NCBI GenBank assembly: GCA_002371825.1
Contig: DFHF01000043.1
Location: 1-35,319 of the forward strand
From: Ruminococcus flavefaciens
Lineage (GTDB): Bacteria; Bacillota; Clostridia; Oscillospirales; Ruminococcaceae
DNA: 35,319 bases
Reading direction: 5' to 3'
The stretch's first letter is position 1. The number at the start of each line of letters is the position of its first letter. A program made the position numbers and the translations under genes. Below the pieces are notes generated by a model, which was given only the letters and a program-made list of their open reading frames with translations, did no database searches and was not told where the DNA came from. Below, one piece after another: positions 8,121-16,092 of this stretch.

Positions 8121-9311
8121 ATGGAAAAAAGATTCATTTATGCAGACAACGCCGCTACGACAGCTGTTTCAGAGGAAGTTCTTAACGCTATGCTCCCTCA
8201 TTTCCGCACAGGCTTCGGAAACGCTTCAAGTATCTATAAGCTTGGCCGTGACGCTCAGCGTGATGTTGAAAACGCAAGGGAAAAAGTCGCAAAGGCTCTC
8301 GGCGCTGAGCCAAGAGAGATATTCTTCACAAGCTGCGGATCAGAGTCCGATAACTGGGCTATCAAGGGTGTGGCTGAGCTTATGTCCAAAAGAGGCAAAA
8401 AGCACATCATCACATCTGTTTTTGAACACCATGCCGTTCTCCACACCTGCGAATATCTGGAAAAACACGGCTATGAAGTGACCTATGTCCCCGTAAGCGA
8501 CAAGGGTCTCATCGATCCTGAGGACATAAGAAAGGCTATCCGTGAGAATACAGCCCTCGTCACTATAATGTATGCAAACAACGAGATCGGTACTATACAG
8601 CCTATCGAGGAGATCGCTGCGATCTGCCATGAGAAGAACGTTATCTTCCATACCGATGCAGTTCAGGCTGTAGGTCATGTAGAGATAGATGTCAAGAAGC
8701 AGGGCATAGATATGCTCTCTCTCTCAGGACATAAGATACACGCTCAGAAGGGTATCGGTGCTCTCTATGTGAAAAAGGGGATCAATCTCCCCAACCTCAT
8801 TCACGGAGGCGCTCAGGAGAGAAATAAACGTGCCGGTACTGAAAATGTACCTGCCATAGTCGGCCTTGGAGTTGCCATAGAGGCTGCCACAAAAAATATC
8901 GCTGAAAAGGCTGCCATTATCACTCCCAGAAGAAACCGCCTTATCGACGGTATTCTCCAGCTGCCCTATACAAGACTCAACGGCGACAGAGACAAGCGTC
9001 TGCCGGGCAATCTGAATATATCCATAGAGGGAATAGAGGGCGAATCTCTGCTGCTCATGCTGGATCTGAACGGCATTTGTGCTTCTTCCGGTTCTGCCTG
9101 CACATCAGGCTCTCTTGATCCTTCACACGTTTTGCTCTCTATCGGACTTAAGCATGAAGTCGCTCACGGCTCACTCCGTCTCTCCATCGAGGAGGACGTT
9201 ACCGATGAGGATGTTGACTATATCCTGGAAGTTATCCCCAAGGTTGTGGACAGGCTCCGCTCAATGTCTCCTGTATGGGAAAAAATGATGAAGGGCGAAA
9301 AATACGAATAA
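8121..9311 (+). CDS. nifS: Cysteine desulfurase (NifS/IscS family)
   Basis: This PLP enzyme takes sulfur from cysteine and passes it to the scaffold protein for Fe-S cluster assembly. The 396-residue protein is a class V aminotransferase fold: DNAATTAVS at the N-terminus, the PLP lysine K205 in SLSGHKIHAQKG, and the sulfur-carrying C327 in SSGSACTSGSLDPSHVL, a class I (NifS/IscS) loop. The AAGGAGG ribosome site at 8105-8111 supports the ATG at 8121. The partner scaffold gene lies downstream on the same strand but is separated by 294 bases holding two copies of a repeat. No IscR regulator is seen nearby. Clostridia often carry this pair as nifS-nifU. Confidence 0.95.
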   Translation: MEKRFIYADNAATTAVSEEVLNAMLPHFRTGFGNASSIYKLGRDAQRDVENAREKVAKALGAEPREIFFTSCGSESDNWAIKGVAELMSKRGKKHIITSVFEHHAVLHTCEYLEKHGYEVTYVPVSDKGLIDPEDIRKAIRENTALVTIMYANNEIGTIQPIEEIAAICHEKNVIFHTDAVQAVGHVEIDVKKQGIDMLSLSGHKIHAQKGIGALYVKKGINLPNLIHGGAQERNKRAGTENVPAIVGLGVAIEAATKNIAEKAAIITPRRNRLIDGILQLPYTRLNGDRDKRLPGNLNISIEGIEGESLLLMLDLNGICASSGSACTSGSLDPSHVLLSIGLKHEVAHGSLRLSIEEDVTDEDVDYILEVIPKVVDRLRSMSPVWEKMMKGEKYE

Positions 9312-9313
9312 GC

Positions 9314-9391
9314 AGCCGAAGGCTGCGCTTTTCACGCTCTCACTCGCAAGCTCGTTACTCACCGGGAGGCAGTGATCTGCTTTCGCTTACA
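9314..9391. repeat. 78-bp dispersed repeat, copy 1
   Basis: It begins AGCCGAAGGCTGCGC three bases after the nifS stop and ends GCTTTCGCTTACA. It matches 9426-9503 at 73 of 78 positions. Internal TCACC/GGTGA and AGCC/GGCT arms can form hairpins. Between the copies lies a TTTTCCACA DnaA-like box on the - strand (9399-9407). Confidence 0.9.
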
Positions 9392-9425
9392 GAAGAACTG
9401 TGGAAAAAACGTATGTACGATAATT

Positions 9426-9503
9426 AGCCGAAGGCTGCGCTTTTCACGCTCCTGCTGGCAAGCTCGTTACTCACCGGGAGGCGGTGATCTGCTTTCGCTT
9501 ACA
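9426..9503. repeat. 78-bp dispersed repeat, copy 2
   Basis: Direct repeat of 9314-9391, with a 112-base offset and five mismatches, four of them clustered around 9451-9456. A shortened relative is seen at 30005-30053. Downstream to 9605 are two small hairpins (9503-9521 and 9529-9544); no promoter is evident before iscU. Confidence 0.9.
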
Positions 9504-9605
9504 TCGGAAATTTTATCCGATTATCTTTGGCCGTTTCTTCGGCCGGACCGACAAACCATATAAGCCGGTTTTACCTAATTTTACAAATTCAAAGGAGTGC
9601 TTAAT

Positions 9606-10022
9606 ATGTTATACAGTGAAAAGGTTCTCGACCATTTTTCAAATCCGAGAAACGTGGGAGAGATAGAGGACGCTGACGGTGTCGGCGAGATAGGAAATGC
9701 CAAGTGCGGAGATATCATGAAGATGTATCTCAAAATAGATAACGGTATCATTACAGACGCTAAGTTCAAGACCTTCGGCTGCGGTGCTGCTGTTGCAACC
9801 TCCTCAATGGCTACAGAGCTTATCAAGGGAAAGTCTATCGATGATGCTCTTAAGCTGACAAATCAGGCTGTTGTTGAGGCACTTGACGGTCTTCCGGCTG
9901 TTAAGATACACTGTTCAGTGCTTGCCGAGCAGGCTGTAAGATCAGCACTTTCTGATTACTATACCCGTCAGGGTATCGATCCCCTGCCGATAGTCGGCGA
10001 GATCAAAGAACCAGAGGAATGA
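9606..10022 (+). CDS. nifU: Fe-S cluster scaffold protein IscU/NifU-like
   Basis: This scaffold accepts sulfur from the upstream cysteine desulfurase and iron to build clusters for transfer to apoproteins. The 138-residue protein is a single IscU domain with all three cluster cysteines: C34 in NAKCGD (with D36), C59 in FGCGAA, and C103 in KIHCSVLAE. The ATG at 9606 lies eight bases after AAAGGAG; the GTG at 9597 overlaps that site and is rejected. The C-terminal NFU and ferredoxin domains of long NifU are absent, which is normal for Clostridia. A long structured terminator-like hairpin follows. Confidence 0.95.
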   Translation: MLYSEKVLDHFSNPRNVGEIEDADGVGEIGNAKCGDIMKMYLKIDNGIITDAKFKTFGCGAAVATSSMATELIKGKSIDDALKLTNQAVVEALDGLPAVKIHCSVLAEQAVRSALSDYYTRQGIDPLPIVGEIKEPEE

Positions 10023-10040
10023 TCTGATATATAAATATCG

Positions 10041-10155
10041 AAGGGCACTAAGGGTGCGGTCTTCGGCAGCATAGGCTGTATTTCCGGGACTGTTATTACA
10101 GGAGCGGCAGCCGTGTTTTCCGCCGAAAGCCGCAGCCTGTATGTGCCCTTTTTTT
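10041..10155 (+). terminator. Long (about 110-nt) structured terminator-like hairpin
   Basis: AAGGGCAC (10041-10048) pairs with GTGCCCTT (10143-10150), which continues into a T-run. Inside, 10051-10067 pairs with 10122-10138 at 15 of 17 positions (one wobble), then GGCTG/CAGCC, and finally CTGT-TATT-ACAG (10090-10101). This is far longer than a normal terminator and could be a stable small RNA released from the iscU 3' end. Confidence 0.7.
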
Positions 10156-10185
10156 CTGTTTTTTACATAAACCGCAATTTATATC

Positions 10186-10226
10186 TTGATTTTTTAGCAA
10201 TGATTCGCTATAATATAGTTAACTAT
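10186..10226 (+). promoter_or_regulatory. Sigma-A promoter with operator-like palindrome before the GH3 gene
   Basis: TTGATT (10186-10191), 17-base spacer, TATAAT (10209-10214). Immediately after it is the perfect 12-bp palindrome ATAGTTAACTAT (10215-10226), covering the expected transcription start. Confidence 0.75.
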
Positions 10227-10278
10227 CATTATTGCGGCAACACTACTGCCCAGGCTTAACAGACATCAGGTGAAATAA

Positions 10279-11799
10279 ATGAAAATAAGAAAGCTTACAT
10301 CCGTTTTTCTCGCACTCTCTCTGGCACTTGCAGGCTGCGGAAGAACTGTTTCAGATAAAAGCAGCAGTACCCCGGTAGACAGTGAAGTGCTTATCGTTAC
10401 TGAGGCTGACACCCTTCAGCCTGAAACTGAAGAAACAACTATCCCCTCTGAGGCCGAGACTACAAAGCTGCCGGCAACTACTGCTTCCGGTACTGTAAAA
10501 ACTACTATCATCACAACATCTGTTTATACAGCAGAGGCTCCTTCAGCCGCTCCTCAGTCTGAGAACGAGGAAACAGAAAGCCCTGAGGAGGAATACAATG
10601 AGCCGCCAGCTCCGGTATATAACGGCGGCGGCTATTCGCCCATCGCAACTGCGGTTCCGCACACAACAAAAAAATATACAGTCACTACTACACCCAAACG
10701 ACCGTCAGCTCCTGCCGTGACCACAACTGTAAAAACTCTTCCCGCAGATCCTACTCCGGAACAGGTCCTGGAAAGTCTCACCCTTAAACAGAAGGTCTGC
10801 CAGATGTTCATGGTAACTCCGGAGGCTCTTACAGGTATATCGCCTATGACCGCTGTGGGAAACGGCACCGCAAATGCCCTGAAAAAATATCCTGTGGGTG
10901 GTATAATCTACTTCGCACAGAATCTCACTTCAAGATCTCAGATAAGCAGCATGATAAGCAATACTCAGAAATACGCAAAAGCTGCCTGCGGTGCAGGAGT
11001 TTTTACTGCCATTGATGAGGAGGGCGGCACCGTCGCAAGAGCTGCTCAGAAACTGGGAACAGCCAAATTCAGCAATATGGCAGTATACGGTGCGGCAAAC
11101 AACAGCGATACTGCATATAATATAGGAAGCTCTATCGGCAGGGACCTCAGCGCCCTTGGCTTCAATGTGGACTTCGCCCCGGTGGCGGACGTTAATATCA
11201 ACAGCGCCAATGAGCTGGGCAGCCGTATTTTCAGCAGTGACCCGAATGTAGTGGCAAATATGGTTTCCCATGTTTCTATGGGACTTCAGGATAACGGTGT
11301 CAGTGCCACACTCAAGCACTTCCCCGGACTTGGTGCCGAGGACGGAAATACCCATACAAATTCCTTCGTCGTTATCAACAGAAGCATAGATCAGCTCCGT
11401 GAGACTGAATTCATCCCATTCAAGGCAGCTATAGATTCCGGCGCAGATTTCGTTATGGTAGGACATCAGATCGTTACCGGCTTCGGAGATGATCTGCCCT
11501 GCGATCTCTCTTATACTGCTGTTACAGAAATGCTCAGGGGCGAGCTTGGATTTGACGGCATTGCTGTTACCGATGCTCAGCAGATGAACACTATTTCAAA
11601 GGTCTACAGCTCAGGAGAGGCTGCTGTGCTGTCTGTCAAGGCAGGTATGGATATTATCCTTATGCCAGCTGATCTGCCGTCTGCTGTGGACGCTGTCTGC
11701 AATGCTGTAAAAAGGGGAGAGATCTCTGAAGAACGCATCGACGAAAGTGTAATGAGGATACTCAGCAGAAAATATGAACTCGGACTGCTTAAAAAATAA
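10279..11799 (+). CDS. GH3 family lipoprotein (NagZ-like beta-N-acetylhexosaminidase fold)
   Basis: This is a 506-residue cell-surface glycoside hydrolase. A lipoprotein signal (LALSLALAGC, Cys20) is followed by a Thr/Pro/Glu-rich linker to about residue 160, then a GH3 barrel. The family block KHFPG is at 346-350 and the nucleophile is D432 in AVTDAQQM. In classical NagZ the acid/base is an Asp-x-His pair. Here the block reads DGNTH, with H359 kept but Asn357 where the Asp should be, so activity or specificity may differ. Substrates could be muropeptides or other N-acetylhexosaminides; family knowledge does not settle this. The promoter carries a palindrome over the start point, and a sugar-sensor/GGDEF gene begins 22 bases downstream in the same unit. 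Confidence 0.88.
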   Translation: MKIRKLTSVFLALSLALAGCGRTVSDKSSSTPVDSEVLIVTEADTLQPETEETTIPSEAETTKLPATTASGTVKTTIITTSVYTAEAPSAAPQSENEETESPEEEYNEPPAPVYNGGGYSPIATAVPHTTKKYTVTTTPKRPSAPAVTTTVKTLPADPTPEQVLESLTLKQKVCQMFMVTPEALTGISPMTAVGNGTANALKKYPVGGIIYFAQNLTSRSQISSMISNTQKYAKAACGAGVFTAIDEEGGTVARAAQKLGTAKFSNMAVYGAANNSDTAYNIGSSIGRDLSALGFNVDFAPVADVNINSANELGSRIFSSDPNVVANMVSHVSMGLQDNGVSATLKHFPGLGAEDGNTHTNSFVVINRSIDQLRETEFIPFKAAIDSGADFVMVGHQIVTGFGDDLPCDLSYTAVTEMLRGELGFDGIAVTDAQQMNTISKVYSSGEAAVLSVKAGMDIILMPADLPSAVDAVCNAVKRGEISEERIDESVMRILSRKYELGLLKK

Positions 11800-11821
11800 C
11801 CCCAGGGAAGGAGGCTTAGCT

Positions 11822-13726
11822 ATGGATAAATTTACCGAAATTGCCGTTATTGTTGCCGGCATCGATGAGGAATATCAGAACGGCGTCATAAGCGGTATCA
11901 TCAACTGCGCCTCTGAAAACGATATCAATATATCCTGCTTTGCCGCTTTCGGCGGAGTTATCTCCAACAGCCACTATGACGAAGGCGAATACAGGATATA
12001 CGATGTTATAAATTATCAGAGCTTCGACGGCCTGATACTGCTTACCAATACCATAAGCGATACTCCCATAAAAGAAGCTATACTGAAAAAAGCCGCTGGA
12101 TCCGGTCTCCCGGCAGCTGTTCTGGATTGCTCTGACCACCCGGACTTCTATAATGTCCACATCGAAAACAAAAAGGCAATGGCAGAGATAGTCCGCCATG
12201 TTATTGAGGTCCACGGAGCAAAGACTGTGAATTATATCTCAGGTCCTCTTTCAAATCCGGAGGCTGAGGAAAGATATATGGCTTTTCTCGAGGAAATGGC
12301 CGCCCATAAGCTCCCTGTGGATGTGAGAAGAGTGTTCTTCGGCGATTTCAGAGCCGCTGACGGCAAAAAAGCTCTTGAGGTATTCCGCAGAGACGGTCTT
12401 TCTGTTCCTGACGCTGTGATATGCGCCAATGATGCAATGGCTCTGGCAGTCGTAGAAGAGCTTGAATCTGCGGGGTACGTCATACCGGATGATATTATCG
12501 TCACAGGATTCGATAATACCTACAATGCCCGTCATCACCTGCCGGCCCTGACTACAGTTCAGCGTCCCCTTGAAGAGGCCGGATACAGAGCCTGCAAAAT
12601 GATACTTGATAAACTCTCCGGCGCTTCCCATGAGCACCAGATAACTCTCCCTGCTTCGCCGGTATTCACCGGAAGCTGCGGATGCGGAGCTCCTCATGCT
12701 GACGCTTCTGAGGAATATATGAGAAGCACTTATCGCCTCATAAACCGCTGGAAAAACGATGTCTCCCTGCTGAACAGAATGACTACATCTCTGGCAGAAA
12801 CTGAAAATGCACAGGACGAACTCTCGGTATTGGAGCAGTTCATCCGTGAGATAAAATGCGGACAGTTCTGTATCTGCCTGTGCGAGAACTGGGACGAGAC
12901 CTTCAGCAGTCCTGACAGCAGCGGAAACGGCTCGTCATATACTGATACAATGAGCGCTCCCCTTATTATAGACAACGGCGAAAGCCTTCCGGCAAGAGAG
13001 TTCCCGCTGTCGGATATGTACCCTGTAAAGCACAGCTCCGGCGGCAATATAAGCTACTTCCTGCCCCTGCACTACCGTGAAAGGAGCCTCGGCTACTATA
13101 TCATCACAAACAGTGATTTCCCGCTGAAAAGTATGCTCTGTCACTCCATTATGCTGAACATGAGCAACTCTGTTGAGAACATCCGCAAGCTGGTGAACCT
13201 TAACAGAATGATACAGGAGCTGGACAGACTTTACGTCAACGATCAGCTCTGCAATATCTATAACCGCAACGGCTTCGTAAGAGCCGCAGATGCAATATTC
13301 AAAAAATGCAGAGAAGAAAACGGCCGCCTGATCATTTCCTTTATCGACATGGACGGCCTGAAAATGATAAATGATACCTACGGTCACAAGGAAGGGGACC
13401 TGGCTTTGCAGAAGCTGGCCTCTGTAATAAGCGACTGCTGTTCAGGTGATAAGATATGTGCAAGATTCGGCGGAGATGAGTTCATCATCGTCGGCACAAG
13501 CACTTCTGAAGATGATATAAGCGTCCTTGAAGCGACCTTCCACAAGCGCCTTGACACCGTTAATGCCGCCCTGCAAAAGCCCTATGAGGTGGAGGCAAGC
13601 ATTGGTACGATAATCACAGGTGCGGACGACAATACCTCTATATTCAGCCTTATAACTCAGGCGGATTCGGTAATGTACGAAAAGAAAAAGCGCAAAAAGA
13701 CCTCCCGTTATCTCCGGAAATGCTGA
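11822..13726 (+). CDS. LacI-type ligand-binding domain fused to GGDEF (putative diguanylate cyclase)
   Basis: This is a 634-residue cytosolic signalling protein. Residues 1 to about 290 form a periplasmic-binding-protein-like domain of the LacI/GalR type (ending DDIIVTGFDNTYNARHHLPALTTVQRP) but without the DNA-binding helix-turn-helix. A middle region (about 310-470) may be GAF-like, with a predicted linker helix (NRMIQELDRLYVNDQLCNIYNRNGF), then a GGDEF domain with intact G550-G551-D552-E553-F554. The upstream RxxD inhibitory site is not recognisable. It should make c-di-GMP in response to a sugar-like ligand (inference). AAGGAGG at 11808-11814 sets the start at 11822. It is co-transcribed with the GH3 lipoprotein, suggesting that gene's product or substrate provides the signal. 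Confidence 0.88.
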   Translation: MDKFTEIAVIVAGIDEEYQNGVISGIINCASENDINISCFAAFGGVISNSHYDEGEYRIYDVINYQSFDGLILLTNTISDTPIKEAILKKAAGSGLPAAVLDCSDHPDFYNVHIENKKAMAEIVRHVIEVHGAKTVNYISGPLSNPEAEERYMAFLEEMAAHKLPVDVRRVFFGDFRAADGKKALEVFRRDGLSVPDAVICANDAMALAVVEELESAGYVIPDDIIVTGFDNTYNARHHLPALTTVQRPLEEAGYRACKMILDKLSGASHEHQITLPASPVFTGSCGCGAPHADASEEYMRSTYRLINRWKNDVSLLNRMTTSLAETENAQDELSVLEQFIREIKCGQFCICLCENWDETFSSPDSSGNGSSYTDTMSAPLIIDNGESLPAREFPLSDMYPVKHSSGGNISYFLPLHYRERSLGYYIITNSDFPLKSMLCHSIMLNMSNSVENIRKLVNLNRMIQELDRLYVNDQLCNIYNRNGFVRAADAIFKKCREENGRLIISFIDMDGLKMINDTYGHKEGDLALQKLASVISDCCSGDKICARFGGDEFIIVGTSTSEDDISVLEATFHKRLDTVNAALQKPYEVEASIGTIITGADDNTSIFSLITQADSVMYEKKKRKKTSRYLRKC

Positions 13727-13777
13727 GATCATCAGCAATTATCTTCTGCAATCATCAGGATGGGTAGAATATATAGA

Positions 13778-13809
13778 AAATGCCTGCGGCCTAAAAACCG
13801 CAGGCATTT
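13778..13809. terminator. Bidirectional terminator between convergent genes
   Basis: AAATGCCTGCGG (13778-13789) pairs perfectly with CCGCAGGCATTT (13798-13809). T-rich flanks are present on both strands. Confidence 0.88.
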
Positions 13810-13814
13810 GACTT

Positions 13815-14387
13815 TTATGATGCAAAATCGCTTTCAGAAAAATTAAAATCTATATCGTCAAGCTTGAATTCCATATTGATATCAGAAGTCTGGTCTATGG
13901 AAAAATCAAGGCCGCTGAGATCGAAGCCTGTATCAGCTTCGGGATCATAGCTTGTGAATTCATCCACCTTCATGAGGTAGACCAGAGCGTTGAATCCGCT
14001 GTCATTCAGGTCACCAACAAGTCTGTCGTCCTTGAATTCAAGCTGCAGGGTACGCTCCTCGCCCTGTATATTTCCAGTGACCTCAACAGTTGTATCACTG
14101 AGTTCCTTCCATGTACCGGTGTTGTCTGCGTCGACGCTGTCCTCCATAGCAGAATGAGCGATGAACTTGCCGTCGTCGGTGAGTTCCGCCTGAAGCATTA
14201 CATTTACTGGTGTACCGAGGAAACTGTCCATTTCAGCTCCATTCCACTCCAGCTTCTCACATTCCCACTTGCCGACATATTTGCTCGGCTCTTTTTTCTC
14301 TGATGAGGAATCGTCTTTTTTTCCGCAGCCTGCGCCGCAGCCCATTATGAACAGCGCCGCTAAAGATAAGCTCATAAGCTTCTTCAT
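13815..14387 (-). CDS. Putative lipoprotein with lipocalin-like N-terminal region
   Basis: This 190-residue exported protein has a lipoprotein signal (MKKLMSLSLAALFIMGC, lipobox IMGC), a short Ser/Lys/Glu linker, and a domain starting YVGKWECEKLEWNG. The GKWECEK opening and alternating beta pattern (DDGKFIAHS, TGTWKELSDTTVEV, LQLEFKDDRLVGDL) resemble lipocalin-like stress lipoproteins common in Clostridia, but I cannot assign a named family. The C-terminal tail (after about 150) is acidic with repeated F/D motifs. The ATG at 14387 has AAGGAGAG upstream. It has its own promoter (14441-14469) and ends at a bidirectional terminator, so it is monocistronic. Confidence 0.8.
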   Translation of the reverse strand: MKKLMSLSLAALFIMGCGAGCGKKDDSSSEKKEPSKYVGKWECEKLEWNGAEMDSFLGTPVNVMLQAELTDDGKFIAHSAMEDSVDADNTGTWKELSDTTVEVTGNIQGEERTLQLEFKDDRLVGDLNDSGFNALVYLMKVDEFTSYDPEADTGFDLSGLDFSIDQTSDINMEFKLDDIDFNFSESDFAS

Positions 14388-14440
14388 GGTTGCATCTCTC
14401 CTTTTTCTTTTGCGAGGGTTTCAAGCCCTTCTCTGAGGTA

Positions 14441-14469
14441 ATTATATCATACGTTTTATCAGATTGCAA
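14441..14469 (-). promoter_or_regulatory. Sigma-A promoter of the 13815-14387 lipoprotein
   Basis: On the - strand, TTGCAA (14464-14469), 17-base spacer, TATAAT (14441-14446). Confidence 0.78.
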
Positions 14470-14552
14470 TATCGTAAGGAGATTTTTTCCAGTTTGTTCA
14501 AATTTTTCACATTTTTTTCCGCCATTGCCGGTACTTTAGACATACACAGACC

Positions 14553-15509
14553 TCAATCCTCATTCTCCCTGCATATCTCCACAATAAATTCTCCGGCTGA
14601 TGACCTGGTGAAAAACTCTGTTCTGAGGGCACCCTGGCTTTTGGCCTTGGTGTATTTCGACTCCGGCATTATCCTTACCCGTTTCGGCTGGTCATAGACC
14701 ACCATAACAAAGTTTTCCTCGTCGGGATACTTAGTGAAGGAATTTACCAGCTTCAGTCTTATATGGATAAACCGTCTGACAGCCTTTTCACTGCCGGAAG
14801 CTGTTATCCCCTCATAGTATTCCTTCTCCTCCTGCGAGAGCTCATAGGAAAGGGCAGTTTCCCTGCGTTTTTCCTCTTGTGCAGCCTTTGCAGCGGCAAG
14901 CCTGTCAAGGCGCTCCTGCCTCAGTGCTGCGAACTCCGGGCAGTTCCGGAAATCGCTGGTATGAACAGCCTTGTGTATGGTATAAAGAGCCTCCGCATCA
15001 TTAAGGGCATTGTGGAATGAGCCGGTCTCGGGAGCATATCCGAATGCGGAGGCAAGCTCCTCTATGCTTATTGCCTGCGGGAGCTGCATCTCCTTCACCA
15101 TTTCATCCTGTATATCCTTTATAGCAGAGCACACCCTGTCGATATGCTTATGGGGCTTTCTGAACTGGATATGCTGCTTGCGGTCAGAGGTCAGACCGGG
15201 CTTATCGAAATTTCCCCAGACAAACAGCTCGTTTACCGAGTATTTATCCATAAGGCCTGCTACCTTTTCGAGGACTGTCTCACTGTCAGGTGACTGATTT
15301 ATCTCCGCCTGAGTGAGCTTTGTCAGCCTCTTGCACTGACTTGTCAGCTTTGGAAAGTGATTTGGACGGGCAGTGCAGTAGAATGTGTCCATTATCTTAT
15401 AATCGCAGTCGCATATAACTACTCCCACAGAGAGCATCTCGCTCCTGAGCCTGTGAGCCGGACTGCCGCAGGTAAATTCAAAATCCGCAAAACAGAGATA
15501 CTGCTGCAT
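14553..15509 (-). CDS. DEDDh-family 3'-5' exonuclease
   Basis: This 318-residue protein has an N-terminal RNase-T-type exonuclease domain (about 1-190). The two-metal residues are visible as DFE in FADFEFTCG (Exo I), the Asp of VWGNFDKPGL (Exo II) and the His/Asp of FHNALNDAEALY (Exo III), which is the DEDDh form found in ERI-1/KapD-type nucleases and DnaQ. The C-terminal third is specific: a Lys/Arg/Glu-rich helix (about 200-230) and a basic module. It could act on RNA ends or structured nucleic acids; the substrate is unknown. AAAGGAGG precedes the ATG, and a good promoter (15560-15588) lies at the end of queF, so it is transcribed on its own as well as possibly by read-through. Confidence 0.88.
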   Translation of the reverse strand: MQQYLCFADFEFTCGSPAHRLRSEMLSVGVVICDCDYKIMDTFYCTARPNHFPKLTSQCKRLTKLTQAEINQSPDSETVLEKVAGLMDKYSVNELFVWGNFDKPGLTSDRKQHIQFRKPHKHIDRVCSAIKDIQDEMVKEMQLPQAISIEELASAFGYAPETGSFHNALNDAEALYTIHKAVHTSDFRNCPEFAALRQERLDRLAAAKAAQEEKRRETALSYELSQEEKEYYEGITASGSEKAVRRFIHIRLKLVNSFTKYPDEENFVMVVYDQPKRVRIMPESKYTKAKSQGALRTEFFTRSSAGEFIVEICRENED

Positions 15510-15559
15510 TGCCTTTGTCCTCCTTTCTTATGACAATAATGAGATAATTGCTTTTCTAT

Positions 15560-15588
15560 ATTATACCAGAAATTGCTTGTGTTTGCAA
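15560..15588 (-). promoter_or_regulatory. Sigma-A promoter of the exonuclease gene
   Basis: On the - strand, TTGCAA (15583-15588), 17-base spacer, TATAAT (15560-15565), just after the queF stop. Confidence 0.78.
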
Positions 15589-15592
15589 TAGC

Positions 15593-16090
15593 TTACCTGT
15601 TATTGACCTGTTCTGGATACATATCATGGTGAGCAAGTCTGTCCCAGGCGAGCTGCTCCCATTTTGTTCCGGGCTTGCCGTAGTTGCAGTAGGGGTCTAT
15701 AGAAAGGCCTCCTCTGGGGAGGAATTTTCCCCATACTTCAATATATTTCGGGTCCATGAGCTTTATCAGGTCCTTCATTATGATGTTCACGCAGTCCTCA
15801 TGGAAATCTCCGTGATTGCGGAAGCTGAACAGGTAGAGCTTGAGGGATTTGCTCTCCACCATACGCTCCCCGGGAACATAGGATATGTATATAGTTGCAA
15901 AATCAGGCTGTCCTGTAATTGGGCAGAGACTTGTGAACTCAGGGCAGTTGAACTTTACAAAGTAGTCATTTTCTGGGTGCTTATTCTGGAAGGTCTCCAG
16001 CACATCCGGGTAATAATCAGACCTGTATTCGGTGTTCTTCTCACCCAGCAGGGTGATATCGCCGTTTTCCTTATCTATCGTCCTGTCCAT
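15593..16090 (-). CDS. queF: NADPH-dependent 7-cyano-7-deazaguanine reductase QueF
   Basis: QueF reduces the nitrile of preQ0 to the amine preQ1, the last step before insertion into tRNA. The 165-residue protein is the short unimodular (YkvM) type. C56 in SLCPITGQPD is the thioimide-forming cysteine and D63 the proton donor; ESKSLKLYLFSFRNHGDFHED is the NADPH-binding QueF motif. The ATG at 16090 lies seven bases after AAAGGAG. A second ATG at 16096 overlaps the queC stop as ATGA but is too near the ribosome site. It is the last gene of the operon, and the tight junction suggests translational coupling to queC. Confidence 0.97.
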   Translation of the reverse strand: MDRTIDKENGDITLLGEKNTEYRSDYYPDVLETFQNKHPENDYFVKFNCPEFTSLCPITGQPDFATIYISYVPGERMVESKSLKLYLFSFRNHGDFHEDCVNIIMKDLIKLMDPKYIEVWGKFLPRGGLSIDPYCNYGKPGTKWEQLAWDRLAHHDMYPEQVNNR

Positions 16091-16092
16091 TG

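Noticed and set aside
9314..9503. Two similar 78-bp repeats considered as a CRISPR array
   Set aside because: Only two copies, repeat far too long, 34-base intervening sequence, no cas genes.
10041..10155. SRP (4.5S) RNA or other known housekeeping RNA
   Set aside because: It forms a long stem but lacks the conserved GGAA-tetraloop region and flanking SRP motif.
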